From assembly GCF_002795405.1 (NCBI RefSeq), contig NZ_PHGZ01000013.1:1-64000 (forward strand): a stretch of DNA of 64,000 nt, given 5' to 3'. Below are positions 1 through 9,670 of the stretch, piece by piece. Both the position numbers and the translations under genes were made by a program. This DNA is from Caviibacterium pharyngocola (GTDB lineage: Bacteria > Pseudomonadota > Gammaproteobacteria > Enterobacterales > Pasteurellaceae). The first letter of the stretch is position 1. The number at the start of each line of letters is the position of its first letter. The notes below the pieces were generated by a model that saw only the letters and a program-made list of their open reading frames with translations, was not told where the DNA came from and searched no databases.

Positions 1-961
1 CATAACCGGCGTCGCGCATTGCTTTAATTTCTAATTGACCGAGACCACCTGCGTCCGCCAACGCCGAACCGGACATACCGGAGAAGATTAAGCTCGCGCC
101 GATATTAACGTGACCCATACCGCCGGTATAGTGACCGAGTAAGGCTTTCGCGAAGTTGAAGATCCGTTCGGTGATCCCGCCGGTGTTCATTAAAATACCG
201 GTTAAGATAAAGAAAGGTACGGAAAGTAGCGGGAAGCTGTTTAAGCTGTCCACTAATTTGTTAGACGCCGAATTGACGATATTCCAACGAGTCATTGAGA
301 AATATAAAATCGTGGCGATAAACAAAGACCAACCCACCGGCGTGCCGAGGAACATAATCACCAACCAAACGATTAAGGTGATAAATACGGCATTGCTGCC
401 GAATTTCACATAGTTGGTAATGCGCAACACTTTATAAGCGTCCGGCGAAACGAACAAAATTGCTAATAAAAGCACCGCACTTATTAGGAAAAACGTCGCC
501 GGCAAATAGCTTAAACCATTTTTAAAGTTTTCCGCTTGCGCTTGTAAAAAACGGAAGAACATTAGGACGGAAATAAACGGCAGCGCCGCATACAGCCATT
601 TTTCCGAAATGCCCAAGGAAACGATTTCAAAGGTGGCATCAAGGAAAACTTTCAATCCCAAATGGAAGAATAAAAAAATACAGGCGAAAATAATCAGTTG
701 GACGAAAGAGTTACATAATTTTCTGATTTTCTCCGGCATAAAGTTGGTTAAAAAGTCGATATAGACGTGTTGCTGAGTGCGCACCGCCATACTAATACCG
801 AGCATACCGACGTAAATAAATAGCAGTCGTGCCAATTCTTCACTCCAGATAAACGGCGAATGAAAAAATTGGCGGGCAATAATCTGAGCCAGAAGAATTG
901 CAAAGATAATGAGGAATAATACACCACCGATCCATTCTTCTAATTTGTTGATAAGTTTCAT
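1..961 (-). CDS. siaT: Sialic acid TRAP transporter, fused small and large permease subunits (SiaT/SiaQM), 3' part missing
   Basis: Membrane permease of the sodium-driven TRAP system that imports N-acetylneuraminate delivered by the periplasmic binding protein SiaP. Translation from the ATG at 961 gives [20 protein letters not shown] and runs open to the window edge (320 codons). The first 160 or so residues look like the four-helix DctQ subunit (a WSEELAR motif near residue 40). The later part, with [13 protein letters not shown] and [16 protein letters not shown], is DctM-like, so this is the fused QM form typical of Pasteurellaceae. It is divergent from the nan catabolic operon, which supports the substrate. 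SiaP is not encoded in the gap before this gene, where it usually lies; it may be downstream of the window edge or elsewhere. Confidence 0.93.
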   Translation of the reverse strand, partial: MKLINKLEEWIGGVLFLIIFAILLAQIIARQFFHSPFIWSEELARLLFIYVGMLGISMAVRTQQHVYIDFLTNFMPEKIRKLCNSFVQLIIFACIFLFFHLGLKVFLDATFEIVSLGISEKWLYAALPFISVLMFFRFLQAQAENFKNGLSYLPATFFLISAVLLLAILFVSPDAYKVLRITNYVKFGSNAVFITLIVWLVIMFLGTPVGWSLFIATILYFSMTRWNIVNSASNKLVDSLNSFPLLSVPFFILTGILMNTGGITERIFNFAKALLGHYTGGMGHVNIGASLIFSGMSGSALADAGGLGQLEIKAMRDAGY

Positions 962-1426
962 ATGTACTCCGATACATTAAATTAAAAGACTGCTTTCCTG
1001 CTCAGGAGCCTCGCTAAGAATAATAGAACCGCATTTCTATTTGATCAGGAAAGCCGGGCGGATTTCACTATTAAATCCGCGCCGAGAATCAAGTTTTCCG
1101 TTGTTATCCGAATAGGCATTGACGAGATAATAAAAAAGATGTGTCGCCGCTGTCGAATCGAATCATCATTCATAAAATAATGAAGTAATATTTCAGAAAT
1201 GTGATTTTATCGTTGCGTGAAAGACGCATTGGATAAGCAAGAAAACTCACTTACCCGTTTAAAATACAAGTTAAATACTGTTTCTTCAAATTATTTTGTG
1301 AAATTTTGCTCCATTTTATGATCTAGATCTCACTTTTAAACTATTTTCCTTGTTTTTTATTTTAAGAGGATTATGCTTAGCAAAACGAAAATTAACTTCT
1401 TTTATAATGTTTATATTGGAGTTCAT
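962..1426. promoter_or_regulatory. Divergent siaT / nanE control region
   Basis: This 465-base gap holds no convincing gene. On the siaT side there are two inverted repeats: GCGGATTT (1057-1064) pairs with AAATCCGC (1072-1079), and CTTTCCTG near 992 pairs with CAGGAAAG near 1045, so the siaT transcript would have a structured leader. On the nanE side there is a CRP-like site and a possible promoter (TTGTTT near 1350, TATGCT near 1372). A short minus-strand reading frame across the first hairpin has no start codon and I do not call it a gene. No siaP-like sequence was recognised. Confidence 0.6.
1317..1332 (+). promoter_or_regulatory. CRP-like site upstream of nanE
   Basis: TATGA-TCTAGA-TCTCA matches the TGTGA-N6-TCACA consensus at 8 of 10 positions with the correct six-base spacer. 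Its centre is about 60 bases before the start expected from the TATGCT -10 at 1372-1377, a usual activator position. Catabolite control of nan genes is established in H. influenzae; the site here is inferred from sequence alone. Confidence 0.55.
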
Positions 1427-2116
1427 ATGTCAAAATTACCAAATAAAGATGTACTCGAAAAAATCAGATACGGATTAATCGCTTCTTGCCAACCGGTTGA
1501 CGACGGCCCGATGGATAGTCCGGAAATTGTTGCCGCAATGGCGCAAGCATCGGTTATCGGTGGTGCCGCCGGATTGCGCATCGAAGGCGTAGAAAATTTG
1601 AAAGCCGTGCGTAAAGTCGTCAATATTCCGATTATTGGAATTGTAAAACGCGATTTACCGGACAGTCCGGTGAGAATTACCCCATTTTTACAAGATATTG
1701 AAGATTTAGCTGCCGCCGGTGCGGATATTATCGCCGTGGACGGTACGGATCGCGCCAGACCGGTGGACATTGAAAGTGCGGTGAAAAAAATCAAAGAAGT
1801 CGGCTGTCTTTCAATGGCGGATTGTTCTAATCTAAAAGAAGGGCTTTACTGTCAACAGCTCGGTTTTGATATTGTCGGCAGCACAATGTCGGGTTATACC
1901 GGCGGCGAAGTGCCGGAAGAACCGGATTATCAACTCGTGAAAGATCTCAAAGCCGCCGGTTGCTATGTAATGGCGGAAGGTCGTTATAACACCCCTGAAT
2001 TGGCGAAAACCGCGATAGAAATCGGCGCGGATGCCGTGACCGTCGGCTCGGCATTGACCCGTTTGGAACATATTGTCAGCTGGTTTGCCGGTGCGATTAA
2101 ATCGGCACATAAATAA
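1427..2116 (+). CDS. nanE: N-acetylmannosamine-6-phosphate 2-epimerase
   Basis: Converts ManNAc-6-phosphate to GlcNAc-6-phosphate in cytoplasmic sialic acid breakdown. The 229-residue product is a TIM barrel with NanE hallmarks: [10 protein letters not shown] near residue 45, [10 protein letters not shown] near residue 70 (the lysine lies where the family has its catalytic residue), the DGTDRARP segment near 105 and [10 protein letters not shown] near 182. An in-frame ATG exists at 1373, but the ATG at 1427 is preceded by TTGGAG and gives the usual family N-terminus, so I use it. First gene of nanE-nanK-nanQ-nanR-nanA, with 11 bases to nanK. Confidence 0.95.
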   Translation: MSKLPNKDVLEKIRYGLIASCQPVDDGPMDSPEIVAAMAQASVIGGAAGLRIEGVENLKAVRKVVNIPIIGIVKRDLPDSPVRITPFLQDIEDLAAAGADIIAVDGTDRARPVDIESAVKKIKEVGCLSMADCSNLKEGLYCQQLGFDIVGSTMSGYTGGEVPEEPDYQLVKDLKAAGCYVMAEGRYNTPELAKTAIEIGADAVTVGSALTRLEHIVSWFAGAIKSAHK

Positions 2117-2127
2117 GAGGAGTGATT

Positions 2128-3015
2128 ATGCGTTGTTTGGCTTTAGATATCGGCGGAACCAAAATTGCCTCCGCCATTATTGAAAACGGCGTTATCGAAC
2201 AACGCCGTCAAATCACCACACCGCAAGACGACGCGGCGACGGCGATGCATCAAGCTCTGGCGGAAATTGTTCGCCATTACGAAGGACAATTCGATGCGGT
2301 CGCCGTGGCTTCCACCGGCATTATTAATAACGGTATTTTAACCGCATTAAACCCGAAAAACTTGGGCGGCTTGGCAGATTTTCCATTAAAAGAAAGCATT
2401 GCGCGCCACACCGATAAACCGATCGGATTGTTAAACGATGTGCAAGCAGCGGTGTGCGCGGAATATGCGCAGCAAGATAAAAGTGCGGTGAAAAATTTTG
2501 TCTTTATTACGGTTTCAACCGGTGTCGGCGGTGGTATTATTTTAGACGGACAACTTTCTACCGGTCCGAACGGCGTAGTCGGACATATCGGTCATAGTTT
2601 GGCAGATCCGAACGGCCCGTTATGCGGTTGCGGACGTCGCGGTTGTGTCGAAGCCGTTGCCGCCGGACGTGCGATCGAAGCGGTTTCGTCACAGTGGAAT
2701 CCGCCGTTGAGTCCGAAAGAAGTGTTCGAACAATTCAGAAAACAAGATGAAAAAGCCACCGCACTTATTCGTCGTTCTGCTGCGGCGATTGCAAATTTAG
2801 TCGCGGATATGGTGATCGGATTGGATGTACAAAAAGTAGTCATTGGCGGTAGCGTCGGCTTGGCGGAAGGTTATTTGCCTTTGGTGCAAGCTTATTTGGA
2901 CGAAATGCCGAAATTTTATCGTTGCCCGTTGGAACGCGCGGTATTCGGCGGTGACGCCGGTTTGATCGGCGCGGCATATTGGGTGGAAGAACAATTACGA
3001 CAAAATTTATTGTAA
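2128..3015 (+). CDS. nanK: N-acetylmannosamine kinase
   Basis: Phosphorylates ManNAc to ManNAc-6-phosphate with ATP, the step between NanA and NanE. It is a 295-residue ROK-family sugar kinase: the N-terminal phosphate-binding motif LALDIGGTK, the LLNDVQAA segment near residue 105 carrying the expected catalytic aspartate, GVGGGIILDG near 137, and the zinc motif LCGCGRRGCVEA near residues 164-175. The ATG at 2128 follows AAGAGGAG at good spacing; the GTG at 2122 in the same frame is less likely. Position between nanE and nanQ fixes the substrate within this broad family. Confidence 0.94.
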   Translation: MRCLALDIGGTKIASAIIENGVIEQRRQITTPQDDAATAMHQALAEIVRHYEGQFDAVAVASTGIINNGILTALNPKNLGGLADFPLKESIARHTDKPIGLLNDVQAAVCAEYAQQDKSAVKNFVFITVSTGVGGGIILDGQLSTGPNGVVGHIGHSLADPNGPLCGCGRRGCVEAVAAGRAIEAVSSQWNPPLSPKEVFEQFRKQDEKATALIRRSAAAIANLVADMVIGLDVQKVVIGGSVGLAEGYLPLVQAYLDEMPKFYRCPLERAVFGGDAGLIGAAYWVEEQLRQNLL

Positions 3016-3495
<480 letters not shown>

Positions 3496-3512
3496 TAAAA
3501 GGGAGGCGTATT

Positions 3513-4382
3513 ATGGCGGCAACAAGCGGCAACATTTTAGACACTATTGGTGCTTTATATAATAGCCTGACCAAAACGGAGAAGAAAATCGCCAGCACGA
3601 TTTTATCTTCGCCGCATTTATTAAGCCAATGTTCTTTGGCTGAAATTGCCGAGCAATTTGATGTGGGCGAAGCGACTTTTATCCGTTTTTGTCGGACGTT
3701 GGGATTTAAAGGTTTCACCGATTTTAAATTGCAGTTGTCCATTGAATTGGCAACCAGAGAAAAACAGCCGAATTCTTTATTAGACAGCGATATTACGCCG
3801 ACCGACGACGCGCAACATATCGCGGAAAAACTGCAAAATTCCATTAATAATGTGATTTCCGAAACCATTAATTTATTGGATAGCTCGCAGTTGGAAGAAT
3901 CCGTTGCCGCATTACGCAGAGCCAATCGGATTTTCTTATTCGGTGTCGGATCCTCAGGTGTAACGGCGGAAGATACCAAACACAAACTGATGCGAATCGG
4001 ATTGCAGGTTGATGCTACAAGCAATAACCATTTTATGTATATGCAGGCGGCGTTAATGCGCGACGGTGACGTAGTGATCGGGATAAGTCATTCCGGTTAT
4101 TCGAAGGAAACTACCCAAGCGTTAAGTATTGCCAGAAAAAACGGGGCGACCACCATTGCCTTAACTCATAATCTGCGCTCGCCGATTACGCAAGTGGCGG
4201 ATTATGTTTTGATAAACGGTCACCGCCAAGGACAGTTGCAAGGCGACTCAATCGGAACGAAAATCGCGCAACTTTTCGTTCTGGATTTGATTTACGCGTT
4301 ATTGGTACAAGCTGAAGAAGATAACGCCGTAGAAATGAAGCAAAAAACCGTTAATGTCATTTTAGAACAACGAATTAAATAA
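3513..4382 (+). CDS. nanR: RpiR-family transcriptional regulator of sialic acid genes (NanR/SiaR)
   Basis: A 289-residue DNA-binding regulator. The N-terminal 80 residues form the RpiR-type helix-turn-helix (KTEKKIASTILSSPHLL, then AEIAEQFDVGEATFIRFCRT), and residues of about 125-255 form a SIS sugar-phosphate domain (FLFGVGSSGVTAEDTKHKL, then VVIGISHSGYSKET). In H. influenzae the equivalent SiaR represses nan and siaPT and responds to glucosamine-6-phosphate, with CRP at the shared promoter. Being inside the operon it controls implies autoregulation. The enterobacterial NanR is a GntR-family protein and unrelated. Confidence 0.93.
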   Translation: MAATSGNILDTIGALYNSLTKTEKKIASTILSSPHLLSQCSLAEIAEQFDVGEATFIRFCRTLGFKGFTDFKLQLSIELATREKQPNSLLDSDITPTDDAQHIAEKLQNSINNVISETINLLDSSQLEESVAALRRANRIFLFGVGSSGVTAEDTKHKLMRIGLQVDATSNNHFMYMQAALMRDGDVVIGISHSGYSKETTQALSIARKNGATTIALTHNLRSPITQVADYVLINGHRQGQLQGDSIGTKIAQLFVLDLIYALLVQAEEDNAVEMKQKTVNVILEQRIK

Positions 4383-4402
4383 CCCCTCAATAGGAGAAAA
4401 CA

Positions 4403-5281
4403 ATGAAAAATTTAAAAGGTATTTTTAGTGCGCTATTAGTGTCTTATAACGAAGACGGCTCAATTAATGAAAAAGGCTTGAGACAAATTATTCGTCATAA
4501 CATTGATAAAATGAAAGTGGACGGTTTATATGTCGGCGGCAGTACCGGCGAAAACTTTATGTTGTCCACCGAAGAGAAAAAACAAATCTTCCGTATTGCA
4601 AAAGACGAAGCGAAAGATGACGTCGCTTTAATTGCACAAGTGGGTAGCGTTAACTTACACGAAGCGGTGGAATTAGGTAAATACGCAACGGAATTAGGCT
4701 ATGACAGCTTATCTGCGGTAACACCGTTCTACTACAAATTCAGTTTTGCGGAAATCAAAAACTACTACGAAACCATTATTGCCGAAACCGGTAACTATAT
4801 GATCGTTTACTCCATCCCGTTCTTAACCGGCGTAAACATCGGTGTCGAACAATTCGGCGAATTATACAAAAACCCTAAAGTATTGGGTGTGAAATTCACC
4901 GCCGGCGACTTCTATCTATTAGAACGCTTGAAAAAAGCTTATCCGGATCACCTCATTTGGGCGGGCTTCGACGAAATGATGTTACCGGCAGCGGCATTAG
5001 GTGTGGACGGCGCGATCGGTAGTACCTTTAACGTCAACGGTATCCGCGCAAGACAAATCTTTGATTTAACCCGCGCGGGCAAATTGGACGAAGCGTTACG
5101 CATTCAACACGTTACCAACGATTTAATCGAAGGTATCTTAGCGAACGGCTTATATCTCACCATCAAAGAATTATTGAAACTTGAAGGTGTGGACGCAGGT
5201 TACTGCCGCGAACCGATGACTGCCAAAGCAACCGAAAAACAATTAGCGGTTGCCAAAGAATTAAAAGAAAAATTCCTTTAA
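4403..5281 (+). CDS. nanA: N-acetylneuraminate lyase
   Basis: Splits N-acetylneuraminate into ManNAc and pyruvate, the first catabolic step. The 292-residue TIM barrel has the class I aldolase features of the DHDPS/NAL family: GGSTGEN at residues 45-51 (pyruvate carboxylate binding), Tyr136 in VYSIPFLTG, and Lys164 in [10 protein letters not shown], which forms the Schiff base. The length matches the family. A strong ribosome site (TAGGAGAAAACA) precedes the ATG. Last gene of the operon; a short palindrome and an inverted uptake-signal pair follow. Confidence 0.96.
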   Translation: MKNLKGIFSALLVSYNEDGSINEKGLRQIIRHNIDKMKVDGLYVGGSTGENFMLSTEEKKQIFRIAKDEAKDDVALIAQVGSVNLHEAVELGKYATELGYDSLSAVTPFYYKFSFAEIKNYYETIIAETGNYMIVYSIPFLTGVNIGVEQFGELYKNPKVLGVKFTAGDFYLLERLKKAYPDHLIWAGFDEMMLPAAALGVDGAIGSTFNVNGIRARQIFDLTRAGKLDEALRIQHVTNDLIEGILANGLYLTIKELLKLEGVDAGYCREPMTAKATEKQLAVAKELKEKFL

Positions 5282-5320
5282 TTCCGGATTTATTAAATAA
5301 ATTAAACTATTCTGTTGTAG

Positions 5321-5338
5321 GGGCGTATGCATACGCCC
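5321..5338. repeat. Short palindrome GGGCGTATGCATACGCCC behind nanA, possible terminator
   Basis: A perfect 18-base palindrome preceded by TGTAG and followed by TTTTATG. A closely related 23-base palindrome lies behind dacA at 12007-12029 (AGGGGCGTATG-C-CATACGCCCCT, then ACA). The two appear to be members of one dispersed intergenic palindrome; here the poly-T may also make it terminate the nan operon. Confidence 0.65.
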
Positions 5339-5359
5339 TTTTATGTTTATCGTTAACCT

Positions 5360-5389
5360 AACCGCACTTTAAAAGTGCGGTTGTTTTTT
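5360..5389. terminator. Inverted uptake-signal pair forming a terminator
   Basis: AACCGCACTTT and AAAGTGCGGTT are two uptake signal sequences in opposite orientation, giving an 11-bp stem with a tiny loop, followed by GTTTTTT. It ends the nan operon a second time after the palindrome at 5321. Pairs of this kind are known to serve as terminators in Haemophilus. Confidence 0.8.
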
Positions 5390-5434
5390 AAGCGTATTCC
5401 TATCTTCCTCATCTCGTGTTAAAATTACACATTT

Positions 5435-5620
5435 TTGATAACATCAAAGTAATAAGCGAATATTTTTTACCCTAGCACGGCAAAGCCGTAGGGTATAGCC
5501 TATGGCTGAAGTCGCCCCTCCGGGGCTACTAGAGTGGCGGAGCTACTCCACTATACGTAACCGATTGCAACCGTAGGTTGCTGTCGGATAAAAGTTGATA
5601 ACATCAAAGTAATAAGCGAA
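5435..5620 (+). repeat. 26-bp direct repeats flanking a multi-hairpin element (copy 1)
   Basis: The same 26 bases (starting TTGATAACATCAA and ending AATAAGCGAA) occur at 5435-5460 and 5595-5620. Between them lies a 127-bp element (about 5467-5593) running from TTACCCTAGCAC to GTCGGATAAAA. It folds as a string of hairpins with three-base loops: TACCCT/AGGGTA enclosing ACGGC-AAA-GCCGT; AGCC-TAT-GGCT; GCCCC-TCC-GGGGC; GAGTGGC-GGA-GCTACTC; and CCGA/TCGG enclosing GCAACC-GTA-GGTTGC. The downstream repeat ends seven bases before the rsfS start. The arrangement looks like an insertion with target duplication. No protein is encoded. Confidence 0.85.
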
Positions 5621-5627
5621 ATATATA

Positions 5628-5936
5628 ATGACCTTAACCGATTTTTTAATGACTAAATTGGACGATTTAAAAGCGACGGATATTTTAAATTTTGATGTAC
5701 GAGGCAATTCTTCCGTGACCGATAATATGATTATCTGCACCGGCACATCCGCCCGTCACGTTGCTTCATTGGCGCAAAAATTGATCGACGAAAGCAAACA
5801 GGCGGGCTTTGAAGCTTTCGGCGAAGAAGGCAAAGCAACCGCCGATTGGGTGGCGGTGGATTTCGGTCAAGCCATCGTGCATATAATGCAACGAGAAAGC
5901 CGCGAGTTGTATCAATTAGAAAAACTCTGGAGCTAA
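5628..5936 (+). CDS. rsfS: Ribosomal silencing factor RsfS (YbeB/Iojap family)
   Basis: A 102-residue protein that binds uL14 on the large ribosomal subunit and blocks subunit joining when nutrients run out. It matches the family in length and motifs: KATDILNFDVRGNSSVTDNM, CTGTSARHVASLA, and the C-terminal DWVAVDFGQAIVHIMQRESRELYQLEKLW. The start codon has only a weak upstream ribosome site, and the second 26-bp repeat lies directly in front of it, so the native leader seems to have been displaced or duplicated by the repeat element. rlmH follows after about 130 bases, as in other Pasteurellaceae. Confidence 0.94.
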   Translation: MTLTDFLMTKLDDLKATDILNFDVRGNSSVTDNMIICTGTSARHVASLAQKLIDESKQAGFEAFGEEGKATADWVAVDFGQAIVHIMQRESRELYQLEKLWS

Positions 5937-6065
5937 ATGTTTCAACACACAGAGCCTCATAAGAGCGAGGCCCTATGTGTTGCCCTGAATTGGAAGAGGT
6001 TACGCCTCTTCCAATTAAATTATCCGCCATAAATGGCTGGGTTTCAACCATAAGGTAGATATTTG
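5937..6065. repeat. Intercistronic hairpins between rsfS and rlmH
   Basis: Three inverted repeats fill this spacer. AATTGGAAGAGG (5988-5999) and CCTCTTCCAATT (6005-6016) form a perfect 12-bp stem with a five-base loop. GCCTC and GAGGC, with outer complementary arms, pair within 5944-5981. GCCAT-AA-ATGGC lies near 6029-6040. None is followed by a T-run, so they are not ordinary terminators; they resemble the other hairpin strings in this window without sharing their core sequence. Confidence 0.7.
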
Positions 6066-6533
6066 ATGAAAATTCAGTTAATTGCGGTCGGCACCAAAAT
6101 GCCGGATTGGGTAACTCGCGGATTCGAAGAATATCAACGCCGTTTCCCGAAAGATATGCCTTTGGAGCTGATTGAAATTGCGGCGGGAAAACGCGGCAAA
6201 AACGCGGATATTAAGCGAATCTTGGAACAAGAAGGCAAAGCCGCGTTGAATGCGTGCGGCAAAAATAAAATCGTCACCTTGGATATTCCCGGTAAACCTT
6301 GGACGACAGCACTGCTGGCGGAACAATTAGAAGCGTGGAAAAATGATGGGCGCGATATTTGCATTTTAATCGGCGGGCCGGAAGGTTTATCGCCGGAATG
6401 TAAAGCCGCCGCCGAACAAAGCTGGTCGCTGTCGCCGTTGACCTTGCCGCATCCTTTAGTGCGCATTGTGGCGGCGGAAAGCCTATATCGTGCGTGGTCG
6501 CTCACGGCAAATCATCCGTATCACCGCGAGTAA
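6066..6533 (+). CDS. rlmH: 23S rRNA pseudouridine-1915 N3-methyltransferase
   Basis: Methylates pseudouridine 1915 in helix 69 of 23S rRNA using S-adenosylmethionine. The 155-residue protein has the typical length and the SPOUT knot motifs [14 protein letters not shown] near residue 100 and [20 protein letters not shown] near the end. ATG at 6066 gives the family start MKIQLIAVG; the TTG directly before it is also in frame. It lies 33 bases before mrdA. Confidence 0.96.
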   Translation: MKIQLIAVGTKMPDWVTRGFEEYQRRFPKDMPLELIEIAAGKRGKNADIKRILEQEGKAALNACGKNKIVTLDIPGKPWTTALLAEQLEAWKNDGRDICILIGGPEGLSPECKAAAEQSWSLSPLTLPHPLVRIVAAESLYRAWSLTANHPYHRE

Positions 6534-6566
6534 CCCGAAACCAATGATCGAAAGCAGATTATAGCA

Positions 6567-8504
6567 ATGAATTTAAAGAAATTTCTCGCTCAACAAACCC
6601 ACGAGCCGATTCGCGACAATAAAGCGGAGCGCAATTTATTTGCACGCCGCGCATTGGTGTCGTTTATCGGCGTTTTGGCGTTATCGGCGGTATTGTTCAC
6701 TAATTTATATCATCTGCAAATCGTGAATTACGAAACTTATCAAACGCGTTCGAACGGCAATCGCATTAAATTGTTGCCACTGCCGCCGACACGCGGATTG
6801 ATTTACGATCGCTACGGTCGAATGTTGGCGGAAAATTTAACCTTTTTCGGCTTATATATCGTGCCGGAAAAAGTAGAAAATTTAGACCGCACTTTTGACC
6901 AACTTAAACAGCTTGTCGGCTTAACCGACGAAGATATTGAAAATTTTAAGAAAGAACGTCGCCGTTCCTCGCGTTATACCTCAATTTTATTGAAACCGGA
7001 TTTAACCGAAGAACAAATCGCACGCTTTGCGGTGAATCAATATCAATTCTCCAGTTTGGAAATTAAACCTTATTTTAAACGGCATTATTTATACGGTGAA
7101 CCGCTGACTCATATTTTGGGCTATGTGGCGAAAATTAACGATAAAGACGTCGAACGTTTGAAAAAAGCAGATAAATTCGCCAATTATGCCGGTTCGCACG
7201 ACATCGGCAAATTGGGCATCGAACGTTATTACGAAGATCAATTACACGGCACGGTCGGTTTCGAAGAAGTGGAAATCAACAATCGCGGTAAAGTGATTCG
7301 TAAATTGCGCGAACAACCGGCGATCGCGGGCAAAAGCGTGCATTTGACGGTAGATTTGGATTTACAACGTTACATCACCGATTTATTAGCCGGCAAAAAA
7401 GGCGCTGCGGTGGTGTTGGATCCGAAAGATAGCAGTATTTTGGCAATGGTTTCTACGCCGAGTTACGACAATAATTTATTCGTCGGCGGCATTTCGGGCG
7501 AAAATTATAAACGCTTGTTGGAGGATCCGAATCGTCCGTTATACGGTCGTGTCACCCAAGGCGCGTATCCGCCCGCTTCTACGGTCAAACCTTTTATCGC
7601 GGTCGCAGGCTTGCAGGAAGGCGTGATAACGCAAAATACCACGGTATTCGATCCCGGTTATTGGATTTTACCGAACAGCACCAAGCGTTTCCGCGACTGG
7701 AAAAAATCCGGTCACGGTTATACGGATTTAAACAAAGCGATTACCGAATCCTCCGATACTTATTTTTATCAGCTGGCGTACAATATGGGTGTTGATCGCC
7801 TGTCCGACTGGATGAAACGTTTCGGTTTCGGCGTGCCGACGGGCATCGATATTCAGGAAGAAACCGCCGCGATTATGCCGAGCCGCGAATGGAAACAAAA
7901 ACGCTATAAAAAACCTTGGGTGCAAGGCGATACGATTTCCGTCGGTATCGGGCAAGGTTATTGGACGGCAACGCCGTTGCAAGTGGCGAAAGCGCTTGCA
8001 GTGTTAGTGAATAACGGCAAGGTAAACACACCGCACTTAATGAAATCCATTGAAGGCAGCACGGTGGAGCCTTATAAAGATCCGTTGTTATACGACGATA
8101 TTAAAGAACCGAGTCAAGCTTATTGGGACGCGGCGAAACGTGGAATGTTCAATGTAGTGAATGCGGGCAACGGCACGGGGCGCAAACCTTTTGCCGGTAC
8201 GCGTTATCACGTGGCGGGCAAATCGGGCACGGCGCAGGTGTTCAGTTTGAAAGAAAATCAAACCTATAATGCCGGCGCGTTGGTGAAAGAATTACACGAT
8301 CACGCGTGGTTTATCGCTTACGCACCTTATGAAAATCCGAAAATGGTGGTGGCGGTGATCTTGGAAAATGCCGGCGGCGGCGGCTCCAACGCCGGTCCGG
8401 TGGTGCGAAGCATTATGGATTATTACTTAAACGTTCGCTTGCCTCAGGTGAATGAAATGCAAAAACCGATCGATGAGCAAGAGCAAAACGAGGTGGCGGA
8501 ATGA
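6567..8504 (+). CDS. mrdA: Penicillin-binding protein 2 (elongation transpeptidase)
   Basis: Class B PBP that crosslinks peptidoglycan during rod elongation, working with RodA. In the 645-residue protein an N-terminal membrane segment ([18 protein letters not shown], residues 30-47) is followed by the pedestal domain and then the transpeptidase domain with the three active-site motifs: Ser338 in ASTVK, the SSD form of SxN near residue 396, and KSGT near 552. Length agrees with E. coli PBP2 (633). The stop codon overlaps the rodA start (ATGA), so the two are probably translationally coupled. Confidence 0.96.
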   Translation: MNLKKFLAQQTHEPIRDNKAERNLFARRALVSFIGVLALSAVLFTNLYHLQIVNYETYQTRSNGNRIKLLPLPPTRGLIYDRYGRMLAENLTFFGLYIVPEKVENLDRTFDQLKQLVGLTDEDIENFKKERRRSSRYTSILLKPDLTEEQIARFAVNQYQFSSLEIKPYFKRHYLYGEPLTHILGYVAKINDKDVERLKKADKFANYAGSHDIGKLGIERYYEDQLHGTVGFEEVEINNRGKVIRKLREQPAIAGKSVHLTVDLDLQRYITDLLAGKKGAAVVLDPKDSSILAMVSTPSYDNNLFVGGISGENYKRLLEDPNRPLYGRVTQGAYPPASTVKPFIAVAGLQEGVITQNTTVFDPGYWILPNSTKRFRDWKKSGHGYTDLNKAITESSDTYFYQLAYNMGVDRLSDWMKRFGFGVPTGIDIQEETAAIMPSREWKQKRYKKPWVQGDTISVGIGQGYWTATPLQVAKALAVLVNNGKVNTPHLMKSIEGSTVEPYKDPLLYDDIKEPSQAYWDAAKRGMFNVVNAGNGTGRKPFAGTRYHVAGKSGTAQVFSLKENQTYNAGALVKELHDHAWFIAYAPYENPKMVVAVILENAGGGGSNAGPVVRSIMDYYLNVRLPQVNEMQKPIDEQEQNEVAE

Positions 8505-9619
8505 TGGAAGAAAAGAAAATATGGCTATCGCTGTGGCGACGTTTGCACATCGATCTTTGGTTATTTATCGGCTTGGTGGTCATTTCCGCTTACGGATTAT
8601 TGGTGTTATACAGCGCATCCGGCGCAAACGAAGCAATGTTCCGTAACCGTGTGATTCAGGTCTCCCTCGGCTTTGCGGTAATGTTGGTAATGGCACAATT
8701 TTCGCCGAAATTTTATCAACGCGTCGCGCCTTATTTATTCGGTGCAGGTATCGTATTGTTGATTTTGGTGGATTTAATCGGTACCACCAGCAAAGGCGCG
8801 CAACGTTGGTTGGATTTAGGCATATTGCGTTTCCAGCCTTCCGAAATCGTAAAACTCGCCGTGCCTTTAATGGTGGCGGTGTATTTGGGCAAGCGCGCCT
8901 TACCGCCGAAATTAAAAGATACCTTTATCGCGCTGGGATTAATTCTCGGTCCGACTTTGCTTGTGGCGATTCAGCCGGATTTAGGCACATCGATTTTAGT
9001 CAGCGCCTCCGGCGTGTTCGTGGTGTTTTTAGCCGGAATGAGCTGGTGGTTGATTTTAACTGCGGTGGTTGCGTTAGTCGGTTTTATTCCTATAATGTGG
9101 TTTTACCTAATGCACGATTACCAGCGCACACGGGTATTAACCTTACTTGATCCGGAAAAAGATCCGCTCGGTGCGGGGTATCATATCCTGCAATCGAAAA
9201 TCGCCATCGGATCGGGCGGCATTTGGGGCAAAGGCTGGATGCAAGGCACGCAATCCCAGCTGGAGTTTTTGCCCGAACCGCATACGGATTTTATCTTCGC
9301 CGTCTTAAGCGAAGAACACGGAATGATCGGCTTTGCCGTGTTAATGGCGATTTATTTGTTTATCGTGGTGCGCGGATTAATGATCGGCGTGAATGCGCAA
9401 ACCGCATTCGGACGCATATTAGTCGGTGCGTTAACCTTAATCTTTTTTGTCTATGTATTTGTGAATATTGGTATGGTGAGTGGTATTTTACCGGTAGTGG
9501 GCGTGCCGTTGCCCTTAATGAGCTACGGCGGCACTTCATTTGTGACGATTATGGCAGGATTCGGCTTAATAATGTCCGTTCACACTCACAAAGAACATTT
9601 TTTCAAGGGAACTAAATAA
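8501..9619 (+). CDS. rodA: Rod shape-determining peptidoglycan glycosyltransferase RodA
   Basis: SEDS-family polymerase that makes glycan strands for the elongasome with PBP2. The 372-residue protein is very hydrophobic, with about ten membrane segments, and carries SEDS signatures: [11 protein letters not shown]-like [14 protein letters not shown] near residue 110, IQPDLGTS near 155, [19 protein letters not shown] near 257, and [10 protein letters not shown] near the end. It starts within the mrdA stop (4-bp overlap); a second ATG three bases later is an alternative. Confidence 0.96.
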   Translation: MMEEKKIWLSLWRRLHIDLWLFIGLVVISAYGLLVLYSASGANEAMFRNRVIQVSLGFAVMLVMAQFSPKFYQRVAPYLFGAGIVLLILVDLIGTTSKGAQRWLDLGILRFQPSEIVKLAVPLMVAVYLGKRALPPKLKDTFIALGLILGPTLLVAIQPDLGTSILVSASGVFVVFLAGMSWWLILTAVVALVGFIPIMWFYLMHDYQRTRVLTLLDPEKDPLGAGYHILQSKIAIGSGGIWGKGWMQGTQSQLEFLPEPHTDFIFAVLSEEHGMIGFAVLMAIYLFIVVRGLMIGVNAQTAFGRILVGALTLIFFVYVFVNIGMVSGILPVVGVPLPLMSYGGTSFVTIMAGFGLIMSVHTHKEHFFKGTK

Positions 9620-9670
9620 GATTTTGCGAATCTTAGAAACGGAACCTGATAAAAATTGAGCATATTTAAT

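Noticed and set aside
1040-1160. Minus-strand frame of about 39 codons ending in IRPAFLIK before siaT
   Set aside because: No start codon, upstream stops, and the sequence coincides with a hairpin; not convincing as a protein or a siaP remnant.
1373-1426. Upstream in-frame start for nanE adding 18 residues
   Set aside because: The added residues are unlike NanE starts, and ATG 1427 has a good ribosome site.
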